Below, in pieces: positions 13,801-20,648 of a DNA stretch of 26,734 bases. A program made the position numbers and the translations under genes. Under the pieces are notes generated by a model that worked only from the letters and a program-made list of their open reading frames with translations, did not search any database and had not been told where the DNA came from. The stretch covers positions 1-26,734 of IMG/VR virus record IMGVR_UViG_3300032285_002860, one strand, 5' to 3'. This DNA comes from a virus. Numbering within the stretch: the stretch's first letter is position 1; each line of letters begins with the position of its first letter.

Positions 13801-15040
13801 TATTTTTACCGCAAGCCATGACACCAAGTTCCTTCACCGGGCTGAGTGGTCACTCATTGAGCAGACCGAGCAGGACTGGGAATGGATCGTGCTGTTGAAC
13901 GGCCCAGCGATTGACCAAGAGTGGGAGCGCAGCGACCACCGCACAATCGTGCTTCACTCCAAGCTGACCGACAACATCGGGGCGTTGAAGCAAGAGGCCG
14001 TAGCGCACTGTAAGGGTGACATCATCATCGAACTAGACCACGACGATGAACTGGCGCCAGATGCGCTGGAGAAGGTCAAGTGGGCCTTTGACATTGACCC
14101 CAGTATCGTGTTTGTCTATTCCGACACGGCGCAGATTGACGAAGAGAGTAAGCCCGACATGAGCGAGTTCTCAGCAGAACACGGCTGGCTGTACTACACC
14201 GAGGGTGAGTACAAGGCCGCCATGTCCTTTGAGCCGTTCCCGCACAACGTGTCCTACATCTGGTACGCGCCTAACCACCTGCGAGCGTTCAGGGCATCTG
14301 CCTACGATGCGGTGGGGGGCTACAACCCTGAGCTGAGTATCTTGGACGATCAAGACCTTATGGCGCGGCTGTACCAACACGGCGAGTTCTACCACCTGCC
14401 CTACTGCCTGTACTTTCAGCGCATACACACAGGGAACACACAACGTGACCCTGAGAAGAACGCCCGGATTCAGACTGAGACACAGATCATGTACCACAAC
14501 ACCATTGAGGCCAACGCCTTGGCGTGGGCTAAGCGCCGGGGGCTGTACGCCCTTGACCTTGGTGCCTTCCACAACAAGCGTGAGGGCTACATCGGGGTGG
14601 ACTTGCGCCACGGCAACAACGTGGACATCGTGGCGGACTTCTTGGAACTAGACCTGCCCGATAACTCCGTAGGCGTGATTCGAGCGGTGGACTTCTTGGA
14701 ACACACGCCTGACCGCATCAGGGTCATGGAGAAGATTTGGCGCTTGCTGGCACACGGCGGCATGTTGCTCAGCGACACGCCCAGCTCAGACGGACGCGGG
14801 GCCTTCCAAGACCCCACCCACATCTCCTACTGGAACGAAAACAGTTTTTGGTACTTCACCGATCCCAACTACCGCAAGTACATTGAGTGCGAGGCCGACT
14901 TCCACACGTCGCTGCTCTACACCTACTTCCCGTCAGAGTTCCACCAAGTACGCCAGATTCCATACGTCCGGGCGAACCTAGTGGCGATGAAGAACTACAA
15001 GGCGCGTATCCACCCATTCGGTGGGCTACGCCACATCTGA
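13793..15040 (+). CDS. GT2 glycosyltransferase fused to a methyltransferase-like domain
   Basis: ATG 13793 follows AGGGAG; the reading frame is open further upstream but homology begins here (MISIFTASHD). Residues 1-~235 form a GT-A family 2 glycosyltransferase with EL-Asp82-His-Asp84-Asp85 as the DxD-type nucleotide-sugar/metal site, and LDDQDLMARL as the acceptor-side ED-type motif. Residues ~250-400 read as a class I SAM-methyltransferase-like domain (LDLGAFHNKREGYIGVDL..., DIVADFLELDLPDNSVGVIRAVDFLEH, then LLAHGGMLLSDTPS). The 415-aa fusion could modify phage DNA, virion proteins or host surface glycans. It ends the first early operon. Confidence 0.75.
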   Translation: MISIFTASHDTKFLHRAEWSLIEQTEQDWEWIVLLNGPAIDQEWERSDHRTIVLHSKLTDNIGALKQEAVAHCKGDIIIELDHDDELAPDALEKVKWAFDIDPSIVFVYSDTAQIDEESKPDMSEFSAEHGWLYYTEGEYKAAMSFEPFPHNVSYIWYAPNHLRAFRASAYDAVGGYNPELSILDDQDLMARLYQHGEFYHLPYCLYFQRIHTGNTQRDPEKNARIQTETQIMYHNTIEANALAWAKRRGLYALDLGAFHNKREGYIGVDLRHGNNVDIVADFLELDLPDNSVGVIRAVDFLEHTPDRIRVMEKIWRLLAHGGMLLSDTPSSDGRGAFQDPTHISYWNENSFWYFTDPNYRKYIECEADFHTSLLYTYFPSEFHQVRQIPYVRANLVAMKNYKARIHPFGGLRHI

Positions 15041-15041
15041 T

Positions 15042-15076
15042 TTGCAAATGTCATAACTGGTCACTAAAGTGGTGAC
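15042..15076 (+). promoter_or_regulatory. Promoter with overlapping palindrome before the recombination genes
   Basis: TTGCAA (15042-15047), a 17-bp spacer and TAAAGT (15065-15070) form a good promoter. An inverted repeat GTCAC-n7-GTGAC (15060-15076), with an inner CAC-TAAA-GTG, is centred on the -10, so a repressor there would block RNA polymerase. The next gene has a strong AAAAGGGGG ribosome site. Confidence 0.55.
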
Positions 15077-15099
15077 TAGACAGAAAAGGGGGTTTCCAA

Positions 15100-15993
15100 A
15101 TGGAACCGATTAAGAACCCGCTGATTACTCAGCTTCTTGCTGAGGAAATGTGGGGTAAGGCACAAACGCCTAAGCCAACTGCACTGGGTACGCCATTGCG
15201 TTACAGCTCTGCTTACGGGTGCGCTCGACAGCAAAGTTACGCCGCTTTTGAGGCACAGCCAACCGAGCCAGTTGACGAGGCGGGCGCATGGGTCATGGGC
15301 GTAGGCACGTTGATCCACGAAGCGTTACAGGAAGCGATTGCACGTCGCTACCCAAATGCCAAGTTTGAGTTGGGCACTGCTCACGGCGAGTACCTGAGCG
15401 GGTCATGCGACGCGTTCATTCCGTCCACCGACTTCGCTGGACACAACGGCGACATCTTTGGCAATGTCCTGTACGAACTCAAGACCATGGGCACCTACTC
15501 ATTTGACAAGCAGGTGGGCTGGAACCGCATGCGCGGCGAGTACAAGTACCCAGAAGGCCCAGCGCAGAAGGCAATCGCTCAGGCTGGACTCAATGCCCTT
15601 GGCGTAGAGAAGCACCTTGGCGTGAACATCACCTACGTGGTGCTGGGGTCAATCACCTTTGAGGCACTCAGCGTTCAGAAGGCTCAGAAAATGGGCGTTG
15701 AGAAGTACAACCGGGTGCTGGCAGAGTTTTGGATTCCCCGCGAGCAGTGGGAACCATTGGCGCTTGCTGAACTTGAGCGCATGGAAGCACTGGGCGAACT
15801 TGTTACCAACGGCTATCTGGGGGCGCGTGAAGCCCGTGATGACGAAGGTAACACCACGATCTTGGACCCATTGGGGCGTGACTGGCAGTGTGCTTACTGC
15901 TCGTTCCGCACCGTCTGCACTCAGGACGGTTCCGGGATTATCCGTATCACGGATAGTAATGCAGTACCAACTAGTCAGGAAGGAAACCTGTAA
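15100..15993 (+). CDS. Cas4/RecB-like PD-(D/E)XK nuclease with Fe-S cluster
   Basis: The 297-aa protein has the Cas4-type layout: Cys41 (GCARQQ), His73 (GTLIHEAL), Asp104 (SGSCDAF), Glu126-Leu-Lys128 (YELKTMG) and a C-terminal Cys cluster C264-x2-C267-x5-C273. These are the nuclease residues and four Fe-S ligands of the family. Such enzymes resect DNA ends and in phages usually work with an annealing protein, here the adjacent ERF gene, which starts immediately at its stop (TAATG). It probably produces single strands for recombination or replication. No CRISPR array or cas1 is nearby, so an adaptation role is unlikely. Confidence 0.8.
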   Translation: MEPIKNPLITQLLAEEMWGKAQTPKPTALGTPLRYSSAYGCARQQSYAAFEAQPTEPVDEAGAWVMGVGTLIHEALQEAIARRYPNAKFELGTAHGEYLSGSCDAFIPSTDFAGHNGDIFGNVLYELKTMGTYSFDKQVGWNRMRGEYKYPEGPAQKAIAQAGLNALGVEKHLGVNITYVVLGSITFEALSVQKAQKMGVEKYNRVLAEFWIPREQWEPLALAELERMEALGELVTNGYLGAREARDDEGNTTILDPLGRDWQCAYCSFRTVCTQDGSGIIRITDSNAVPTSQEGNL

Positions 15994-16670
15994 TGAAGTC
16001 AACAGAAATCAACGAACTAGCCGCGGCACTTGTCGCAGCTCAAGCGGAGTTCTCCGCAGTTCCGAAGGGGTCAGCTAACCCTTTCTTTAAGAGCAAGTAC
16101 GCCGCCTTGCCCGATGTGGTGCAACACACCAGCCCGGTCTTGGCGCGTCACGGCCTTGCAGTCTCTCAGTTCATTGAATCGGGAGTGGACGCTAACGGTG
16201 CGGTCTATGACGGACTGACCACCTACGTCATTCACAAGTCAGGTCAGTTCATCGCACACACGATGCGCTTGCACTTGGTCAAGGACGACCCACAGGGTCA
16301 GGGATCGGCAGTCACCTACGCTCGCCGTTACTCCTACATGGCGGCCCTTGGTCTGGTGGCAGACGAGGACGATGACGGCAACAGCGCCAGCAAGCCACAA
16401 GCTCGCCCGCAGACCACTAACACGGCACCTAAGCCAGCGGTTGAGGCTACTGGGGCTATCAAGACCATTATCGAAGCGGCAGAACAGTTCCCCGATGATG
16501 AGTTTCTGAACTCACTGGCAACGCAGTACGCTCAGCGTGGCTCGCTCAGTGAGAAGCAGATCAACGCAGGGCGCAAGGCCGCCTACGCGTTGCTCAAGAA
16601 CGCCGGGGCATCTGTGACCGACGTATTCCCCAACGCCACGGAGTACGCTCCCGGCGAAGAGCCGTTCTAG
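15993..16670 (+). CDS. erf: ERF-family single-strand annealing protein
   Basis: The 225-aa product matches the ERF superfamily: NPFFKSKYAALPDVV followed by a P-L-x-x-HGLA segment near residues 28-56, a central VIHKSGQF region, and GSAVTYARRYSYMAALGLVADEDDDGN around residues 102-130. These are its signature blocks. A Pro/Gln/Thr linker and a C-terminal helical domain follow, ending in an acidic GEEPF tail that could contact SSB or partners. The family anneals complementary single strands (as P22 Erf does in genome circularisation). It is coupled to the Cas4-like nuclease. Confidence 0.85.
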   Translation: MKSTEINELAAALVAAQAEFSAVPKGSANPFFKSKYAALPDVVQHTSPVLARHGLAVSQFIESGVDANGAVYDGLTTYVIHKSGQFIAHTMRLHLVKDDPQGQGSAVTYARRYSYMAALGLVADEDDDGNSASKPQARPQTTNTAPKPAVEATGAIKTIIEAAEQFPDDEFLNSLATQYAQRGSLSEKQINAGRKAAYALLKNAGASVTDVFPNATEYAPGEEPF

Positions 16671-16682
16671 AAAGGAACGAAC

Positions 16683-16850
16683 ATGCAGAACAGCGAAGCG
16701 CGTAAGCGCCACGAAGAAGCGATGTACCAACTGACCCCGGCACAGGCGCTAGACGCCGTAATCGGCAGTCTTGAAGGCACGATTGCTATCGTCAAGAAGA
16801 TTGTCGAAGCACTAGAAGGGCGCTCCAATGAGAGCGAACAACAGGCGTAG
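16683..16850 (+). CDS. Small helical protein (55 aa)
   Basis: A 55-aa ORF starts at ATG 16683 behind AAAGGAACG. The sequence (MQNSEARKRHEEAMYQLTPAQALDAVIGSLEGTIAIVKKIVEALEG...) is almost wholly helical with a hydrophobic face. It has no Cys. Its 3' end overlaps the next gene by 23 nt in another frame. Function unknown; a small accessory factor of the recombination operon is possible. Confidence 0.6.
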   Translation: MQNSEARKRHEEAMYQLTPAQALDAVIGSLEGTIAIVKKIVEALEGRSNESEQQA

Positions 16851-17214
16851 GAGCATCGGTGCGCTGGTTCTGGTGGCGGCAGGAATACTTGTCGCACCAG
16901 AGCCAGCACTGGCACCACCGGCACAGGCGGTCACTGTACGGCCCCAAACCACGACTACGACAACGCTTGTCCCCAGCTCCGTAATGGCGAAGTGGAACAA
17001 GGTGGCGTGGTGCGAGACACACGGCAACTGGAAGATGCAGGGCCCCACCTTCTCAGGTGCGCTCGGTATCTCCAACGTGGTGTGGAACGAATACGGTGGG
17101 CGACAGTTCGCTCCTAACGCTGGACTTGCTACTCCACAAGAGCAAGTGCTAGTGGCAATACGGATAAATGGAAACTATGTACCGGATCAAAACGGCTGTA
17201 ATGGCGGCTGGTAG
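16828..17214 (+). CDS. Secreted Rpf-like lytic transglycosylase
   Basis: The 128-aa protein begins with a Sec-type signal peptide: basic MRANNRRR, hydrophobic core 10-24, and a probable cut after Ala-Gln-Ala34. A Thr-rich linker follows. Residues 55-120 match the resuscitation-promoting-factor/transglycosylase-like domain: WNKVAWC62-E63-THGNW with catalytic Glu63, GALGISNVVWNEYGG and a LATPQEQ helix. C62 and C124 would form the family disulfide. It should cleave peptidoglycan glycan strands outside the membrane. Its location in the DNA operon, away from the lysis cassette, is unusual and suggests an early or non-lytic role. Confidence 0.8.
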   Translation: MRANNRRRSIGALVLVAAGILVAPEPALAPPAQAVTVRPQTTTTTTLVPSSVMAKWNKVAWCETHGNWKMQGPTFSGALGISNVVWNEYGGRQFAPNAGLATPQEQVLVAIRINGNYVPDQNGCNGGW

Positions 17215-18806
17215 TGCTAAGTTTGTCCGATTACTTCAACTATGTAGTACCAATGACAGAGGATCAAATGACCAAATACAAGACAAACCTCACGGCAGTT
17301 TCATTATTTGCCGGTGTAGGTGGCTTTGACTTAGCAATGGAGCGCAACGGCATCAACGTTGTAGCGTCCGTTGAGATTGACAAACACGCCGCTGGCATAC
17401 TCGCCAAGCGGTTCCCCAACAGCACGATCTTGAACGATGTGCAGAAAGTGAGCGGTAATGAGTTACGGAGCGCAGGGTTCATTTCAGATAGAGGCGTACT
17501 TACAGGTGGGTTCCCCTGCCAAGACCTTTCGGTTGCCGGAAAACGCGCAGGGTTGGCTGGAGCGAGAAGCGGCCTCTACTGGGAAATCGTCCGCATCATC
17601 GAAGAAACGGGGCCGGAGTGGGTCGTCCTTGAGAACGTTCCCGGACTACTCAGCTCAAACAATGGAAACGACTTTGGGGTCGTTATCGGAGCGTTGGTTG
17701 ACCGGGGGTATGGCGTCAGCTGGCGTGTGCTTGACGCTCAGCACTTTGGAGTACCCCAGCGGCGGCGCCGTGTCTTCATCGTTGCGCGACGTGCTGGAGA
17801 CACAGCCAGTTGCGCCAAAGTACTATTTGAGCGAACGAGCGTGCAGCGGGATTCTGCGTCGAGCGGAACGCCGGGGCAAGAAACTACCGGAAGCGTTGGA
17901 CAGGGCGTTGAGGTTTCAGGCACTCTCACAGCCAACGGATTCAGATGCGATCTAAACAAGGCTGAGAACGGTCACTTGACCATTGAGCCGGTGGTGTTTG
18001 ATGAGATGAACTTCACGACAACGGAGACACATCAGACACTACGAGCCGGGACACCTCAGTCCACGGGCGTAGTGGAGCCCACGCTCTATGAGCCCCACCA
18101 CGGTGACGGACGAGCCACAGAAGGCGTAGCCAACACTTTGGCAGCACGAATGGGCACTGGTGGAAACAACACCCCAGTGCTTGTAGAGCCTATTGGTTTC
18201 AGCCACACTCAGGGGCTAGACGCACAGCCCTCTGCTGATGCATTCCCCACGTTGCGTAGTGGTGGTGCTGGTCATGCAGTCATGGAGCCTATCGTCAATC
18301 GCATGACCGCCATAGGTCAGTACGCTGAGGACGATGACACTGGGAGTTCGCTGACTGCCGTTGGATACAAAGAGGCCAAAGACTTAGTGATTGAGCGGAC
18401 ATGGTGGGACGGTAGCGACACCGCCGGATCGCTGACAGTAAACTCAGACAACCAACGCATGCCAGATAAAAGCAATTTCCAAGCAATCATTGAGCCGGTG
18501 GTGTTTGTCAAGGCTAAGCGGGCACAGAGCGACCAAGACGATGAGACTTGGAAGGCTGACGCCCCGCACCCGACCTTGAATCAGTTCGACCAAGGTGACA
18601 GTCGGACTGTCACCGCTGTGGTCGTTCCCGGTACTGTTCGACGCCTGACTCCAACCGAGTGCGAGCGCCTGCAAGGGTTTCCTGACGGGTGGACAGAAGG
18701 TCAGGCGGACTCTCACCGCTACAAGCAGATGGGCAACGCTGTGGCAGTGCCAGTCGTCGAATGGATCATGCAGGGAATTGTTGAGGTTATGAATGACGAG
18801 CAATAA
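17214..18806 (+). CDS. DNA cytosine-5 methyltransferase
   Basis: All key C5-methylase blocks are present: motif I LFAGVGGFDLA (31-41), the catalytic GFPC102-Q loop (IV), ENV (140-142, VI), QRRRRVF (182-188, VIII), and at the C-terminus LTPTECERLQGFPDGWT (IX) and YKQMGNAVAVPV (X). Residues ~210-480 form a very long target-recognition insert made of diverged units ending in EP(V/I) (see findings). GTG 17214 overlaps the previous stop; ATG 17253 or ATG 17268 (with AGAGGA nearby) are alternatives. It probably marks phage DNA against host restriction. No cognate endonuclease is recognised. Confidence 0.85.
   Translation: MLSLSDYFNYVVPMTEDQMTKYKTNLTAVSLFAGVGGFDLAMERNGINVVASVEIDKHAAGILAKRFPNSTILNDVQKVSGNELRSAGFISDRGVLTGGFPCQDLSVAGKRAGLAGARSGLYWEIVRIIEETGPEWVVLENVPGLLSSNNGNDFGVVIGALVDRGYGVSWRVLDAQHFGVPQRRRRVFIVARRAGDTASCAKVLFERTSVQRDSASSGTPGQETTGSVGQGVEVSGTLTANGFRCDLNKAENGHLTIEPVVFDEMNFTTTETHQTLRAGTPQSTGVVEPTLYEPHHGDGRATEGVANTLAARMGTGGNNTPVLVEPIGFSHTQGLDAQPSADAFPTLRSGGAGHAVMEPIVNRMTAIGQYAEDDDTGSSLTAVGYKEAKDLVIERTWWDGSDTAGSLTVNSDNQRMPDKSNFQAIIEPVVFVKAKRAQSDQDDETWKADAPHPTLNQFDQGDSRTVTAVVVPGTVRRLTPTECERLQGFPDGWTEGQADSHRYKQMGNAVAVPVVEWIMQGIVEVMNDEQ
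17458..17955 (+). CDS. Nested alternative-frame ORF inside the methyltransferase
   Basis: A 165-aa ORF in another frame lies wholly within the methylase gene. Its translation looks protein-like: SPAKTFRLPENAQGWLE near residue 18, SLSERWLTGGMASAGVCLTL near 93-112, then SSLRDVLE and GILRRAERRGKKLPEAL near the C-terminus. From memory, stand-alone phage proteins with a SPA(R/K)T start, a W-x(3)-GM centre and a YxLS-x-(K/R)AC-x-GILRRAE-RGK end exist. If so, this may be an overprinted gene. There is no strong ribosome site before ATG 17458, and the methylase frame alone explains much of the open frame. Treat as tentative. Confidence 0.35.
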   Translation: MSYGAQGSFQIEAYLQVGSPAKTFRLPENAQGWLEREAASTGKSSASSKKRGRSGSSLRTFPDYSAQTMETTLGSLSERWLTGGMASAGVCLTLSTLEYPSGGAVSSSLRDVLETQPVAPKYYLSERACSGILRRAERRGKKLPEALDRALRFQALSQPTDSDAI

Positions 18807-18912
18807 GTGCACGCACATTGCGTTCAGGCTTGAAGAGTCCAGCGAAGAAGAGACATGGGACTTAGTTGAGGTTGACAACGATTACTGCCCCAAATGTGGG
18901 GAGAAATTGTGA
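18793..18912 (+). CDS. Mini zinc-ribbon protein ending CPKCGEKL (39 aa)
   Basis: A 39-aa ORF starts at ATG 18793 inside the end of the methylase gene and stops at a GTGA overlap with the nuclease gene. C6-x-H8 and C32-x2-C35 can bind one zinc, and the end YCPKCGEKL matches two other mini proteins near 26,400 and 26,700. The acidic middle (EESSEEETWDLVEVDND) is unlike theirs. It is probably a real paralog of that set. Function unknown. Confidence 0.6.
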   Translation: MTSNKCTHIAFRLEESSEEETWDLVEVDNDYCPKCGEKL

Positions 18913-19244
18913 CGAGCGCTAACAAGGCCAAGGGCTCGCAGTGGGAGCGAGACGTGGCGGCCTATCTCCGTGAGAACGGGTTCCCAATGGCCGACCGACG
19001 TTACGGCGCTGGGGTCCGTGAGGACAAGGGCGATCTCGTAGGTGTGCCACGGTTCGCTCTGGAGTGCAAGAACCAAGCGAGCATCAACCTTGCCCAGTTT
19101 CTTGAAGAGGCGCTGATTGAAGCGAAGCATGCCAAGGCACAGTTCGGGGCCGCCATTATCAAGCGTCGTCGCAAGGCAACCAAAGACGCCTATGTGGTAA
19201 TGTCTCTCGAACAGTTTGCTGAGCTGATACGAGAACAGTTATGA
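18909..19244 (+). CDS. Hjc-like PD-(D/E)XK nuclease / resolvase
   Basis: GTG 18909 overlaps the mini gene stop and follows GGGGAG; an in-frame ATG at 18894 is possible. The 111-aa product has the archaeal Hjc/phage resolvase pattern: KGSQWERDVAAYLRENGF with Glu13, RRYGAGVREDKGDLVG with Asp42, and LE52-C-K54-N. These are the catalytic Glu, Asp and Glu-x-Lys of the PD-(D/E)XK fold. It would cut Holliday junctions or branched replication DNA, fitting the nearby ERF, Cas4-like and SSB genes. A general endonuclease of the same fold remains possible. Confidence 0.7.
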   Translation: MTSANKAKGSQWERDVAAYLRENGFPMADRRYGAGVREDKGDLVGVPRFALECKNQASINLAQFLEEALIEAKHAKAQFGAAIIKRRRKATKDAYVVMSLEQFAELIREQL

Positions 19245-19369
19245 AACGGTGGGTCTGCCCACATTGCAAGATCGTGGTGGAAGCGATAGCGGTAGAAGTA
19301 GCGCATCGTTGCCCAGCGAAAAAAAACCAAATAGTGGCCTTTAGGCCGGAAACCAAGAAAGAAGATTAA
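19241..19369 (+). CDS. Small zinc-binding protein (42 aa)
   Basis: A 42-aa ORF whose ATG overlaps the nuclease stop (ATGA). MKRWVCPHCKIVVEA contains the first CPHC knuckle and VAHRCPAKK supplies a His and Cys, enough for one zinc site. The C-terminus is basic and polar. It lies two nucleotides before the SSB gene, whose weak AAGAAAGAAG ribosome site it contains. Function unknown. Confidence 0.6.
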   Translation: MKRWVCPHCKIVVEAIAVEVAHRCPAKKNQIVAFRPETKKED

Positions 19370-19371
19370 CC

Positions 19372-19704
19372 ATGTATGCACCTCTGATTGGCAACGTAGT
19401 TGCTGACCCAGAACTGAAGTTCACCGAAAAGGGTGGCGCAGTCGTATCATTCACCATTGCAGTCAAGGAGAAGCGCGGCGAAGAAGAGTACACCTCATTC
19501 TTTGACTGCTCGGCGTGGGGAACCATGGCTGAGAACATCGCCAACTCATTCCACAAGGGTGACCGGGTAGTTTTAGTCGCCAAGCCGAAGCAGCGTTCCT
19601 ACACCGATAAGGACGGAAACAAGCGTTCGGCTATTGAGTTTCAGATCGAAGGCGCCGGACACGACCTTCGTTGGCAGACAACCTTTGCTACCAAGAACCA
19701 GTAA
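19372..19704 (+). CDS. ssb: Single-stranded DNA-binding protein
   Basis: The 110-aa protein follows the bacterial SSB OB-fold: GNVVADPELKFTEKGGAVVSFTIAV (residues 7-31), the Tyr-x-Ser-Phe-Phe-x-Cys-x-Ala-Trp-Gly block near 40-50 and GDRVVLVAKPKQRSYTDKDGNKRSAIEFQIE in the C-terminal half. It lacks the usual flexible linker and acidic tip that recruits partners, ending shortly after the fold (FATKNQ). It would coat ssDNA made during replication or by the Cas4-like nuclease. Coupling to the WhiB gene (TAATG) suggests co-expression. Confidence 0.85.
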   Translation: MYAPLIGNVVADPELKFTEKGGAVVSFTIAVKEKRGEEEYTSFFDCSAWGTMAENIANSFHKGDRVVLVAKPKQRSYTDKDGNKRSAIEFQIEGAGHDLRWQTTFATKNQ

Positions 19705-19946
19705 TGTCTGAGACTTGGCGGGAGCTGGCGGCGTGTCGTAATGCCGATGTCAATCTGTTCTTTATGGAGCGGGGAGACAACGGCGACAACGAGCGCATGA
19801 ACCAAATCATGGCGTTCTGTGGCCCATGCCCAGTACGCCAAGAGTGCCTTCACTACGCCGTGGACAACCACATTGAGTACGGCGTGTTTGGGGGCGTTGC
19901 AACAAGAGGCCGCAGGAGTGTCCGAAAGGCACGACTGGGTTATTGA
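19704..19946 (+). CDS. WhiB-family Fe-S regulator 1
   Basis: The 80-aa product has the WhiB signature: WRELAAC11-RNADVNLFF, then FC39-GPC42-PVRQEC48 (spacing C-x27-C-x2-C-x5-C) and the turn GVFGG, followed by a basic end RGRRSVRKARLG that binds DNA. The four Cys hold a 4Fe-4S cluster and WhiB proteins bind the host primary sigma factor. This family is confined to Actinobacteria and their phages, so it is strong host evidence. ATG 19704 overlaps the SSB stop; upstream in-frame codons are unlikely starts. Confidence 0.9.
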   Translation: MSETWRELAACRNADVNLFFMERGDNGDNERMNQIMAFCGPCPVRQECLHYAVDNHIEYGVFGGVATRGRRSVRKARLGY

Positions 19947-19978
19947 CTTTGCGTGGCATCTGTGGCAGGGTGTAGTGA

Positions 19979-20386
19979 GTGGTTACTACTCCGTCACAGG
20001 TGCCATGCAAGGGGTTGCTTGATCTATTCTTTGACGAGCAACCTGAGAGCATTAGCGCAGCGAAGTCTCTATGCGAGACGTGCCCGCTGTGCGCTGAGTG
20101 CCTACTAGGTGCCCTAGACCGCGCAGAAGCGTATGGAGTCTGGGGTGGCACCGATTACGAAGAGCGAGTGGACATCGCCATTCAGTTGGGATTCACTCCA
20201 CCGAGTCGCAAACCTTCAGTCGCCCACGGCACGAACCGAGGTTACGACTGGCACCAACGCGAGGGCGTACCCATTGAGTATGACGAGAACGGCATAGACA
20301 TCTGTGGTTGCCGTACTGCTTACTTAGCCGACGCGCGTAAGCGTGTTGCTAGATACCGAGCGCGTAAGCGGGCTGAGAAGAAATAG
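19979..20386 (+). CDS. WhiB-family regulator 2 with C-terminal extension
   Basis: GTG 19979 is the first start after an in-frame stop, with GGCAGGG as a weak ribosome site; GTG 20000 is an alternative. The 135-aa product retains C10, C32, C35 and C41, plus an extra C38, and GVWGG. It lacks the usual Trp-rich N-terminal helix. Instead of ending after the turn, it has ~65 more residues with DICGCRTAYLAD and a strongly basic coil RKRVARYRARKRAEKK. It lies 32 nt after WhiB 1, so this is a tandem pair, perhaps diverged duplicates. The extension may add DNA binding. Confidence 0.8.
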   Translation: MVTTPSQVPCKGLLDLFFDEQPESISAAKSLCETCPLCAECLLGALDRAEAYGVWGGTDYEERVDIAIQLGFTPPSRKPSVAHGTNRGYDWHQREGVPIEYDENGIDICGCRTAYLADARKRVARYRARKRAEKK

Positions 20387-20387
20387 C

Positions 20388-20502
20388 GCAACCTCAAGAT
20401 TATCTGAGTGCAACTCCGAGATTATCGGAAGAGCCGGATCGGGAGCCACCACCGGGAGTTAATGGGGCTCATTACGCGCTGACTAGACGCACCGATCCGG
20501 CA
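20388..20502 (-). ncRNA. Candidate minus-strand structured RNA
   Basis: The expected start of the minus-strand promoter at 20509-20537 falls at the edge of a perfect 10-bp stem (GCCGGATCGG, 20433-20442, with CCGATCCGGC, 20492-20501). It encloses a second stem (GAGCC 20443-20447 / GGCTC 20466-20470) and a short third arm (GCG/CGC), giving a three-way junction. Downstream on the same strand two more hairpins follow: TCCGA-TAATC-TCGGA (20415-20429) and CTCAG-ATAATC-TTGAG (20393-20408), both with TAATC in the loop. No ORF with a ribosome site explains the element. The 3' end is uncertain. Confidence 0.5.
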
Positions 20503-20508
20503 CTGTTG

Positions 20509-20537
20509 AGAATAGCACGACCCCGGCGGCGTTGCAA
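20509..20537 (-). promoter_or_regulatory. Minus-strand promoter for the structured RNA
   Basis: TTGCAA (20532-20537), an exact 17-bp spacer and TATTCT (20509-20514) preceded by GTGC form one of the best promoters in the window. The -35 is the same as in the promoter at 15042 and the -10 core (GTGCTA) as in the tRNA promoter. The start would be near 20,502. Confidence 0.6.
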
Positions 20538-20611
20538 GTAGGCCACAATCGAACGCGAGCGCGGCCCGTTGATCGTCCTGAAGTGAGCTCTAAAGTTTTT
20601 TAGAACATGAC

Positions 20612-20641
20612 TTGACGCGGGCGCGGGAGTGGTGCTAAACA
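20612..20641 (+). promoter_or_regulatory. Plus-strand promoter for the clamp operon
   Basis: TTGACG (20612-20617), an 18-bp spacer and TAAACA (20636-20641) preceded by GTGC lie upstream of the 20,704 gene. The expected start is near 20,648, at the edge of two leader hairpins. The -10 is poor, but the GTGCTA core and -35 support it. Confidence 0.5.
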
Positions 20642-20648
20642 TTCTCTA

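Noticed and set aside
15100-15993. Cas4-like gene as part of a CRISPR system
   Set aside because: There is no repeat array and no other cas gene; an ERF gene is coupled to it, so a phage recombination nuclease is the better explanation.
18444-18878. 144-aa minus-strand ORF opposite the methyltransferase
   Set aside because: It is antisense to the repeat insert, with no ribosome site or protein-like pattern; explained by the codon bias of the sense gene.
20455-20489. Six-codon leader peptide after GGGAG at 20456
   Set aside because: The spacing to ATG is only three bases and the segment lies within the folded element; no downstream gene would be controlled by it.
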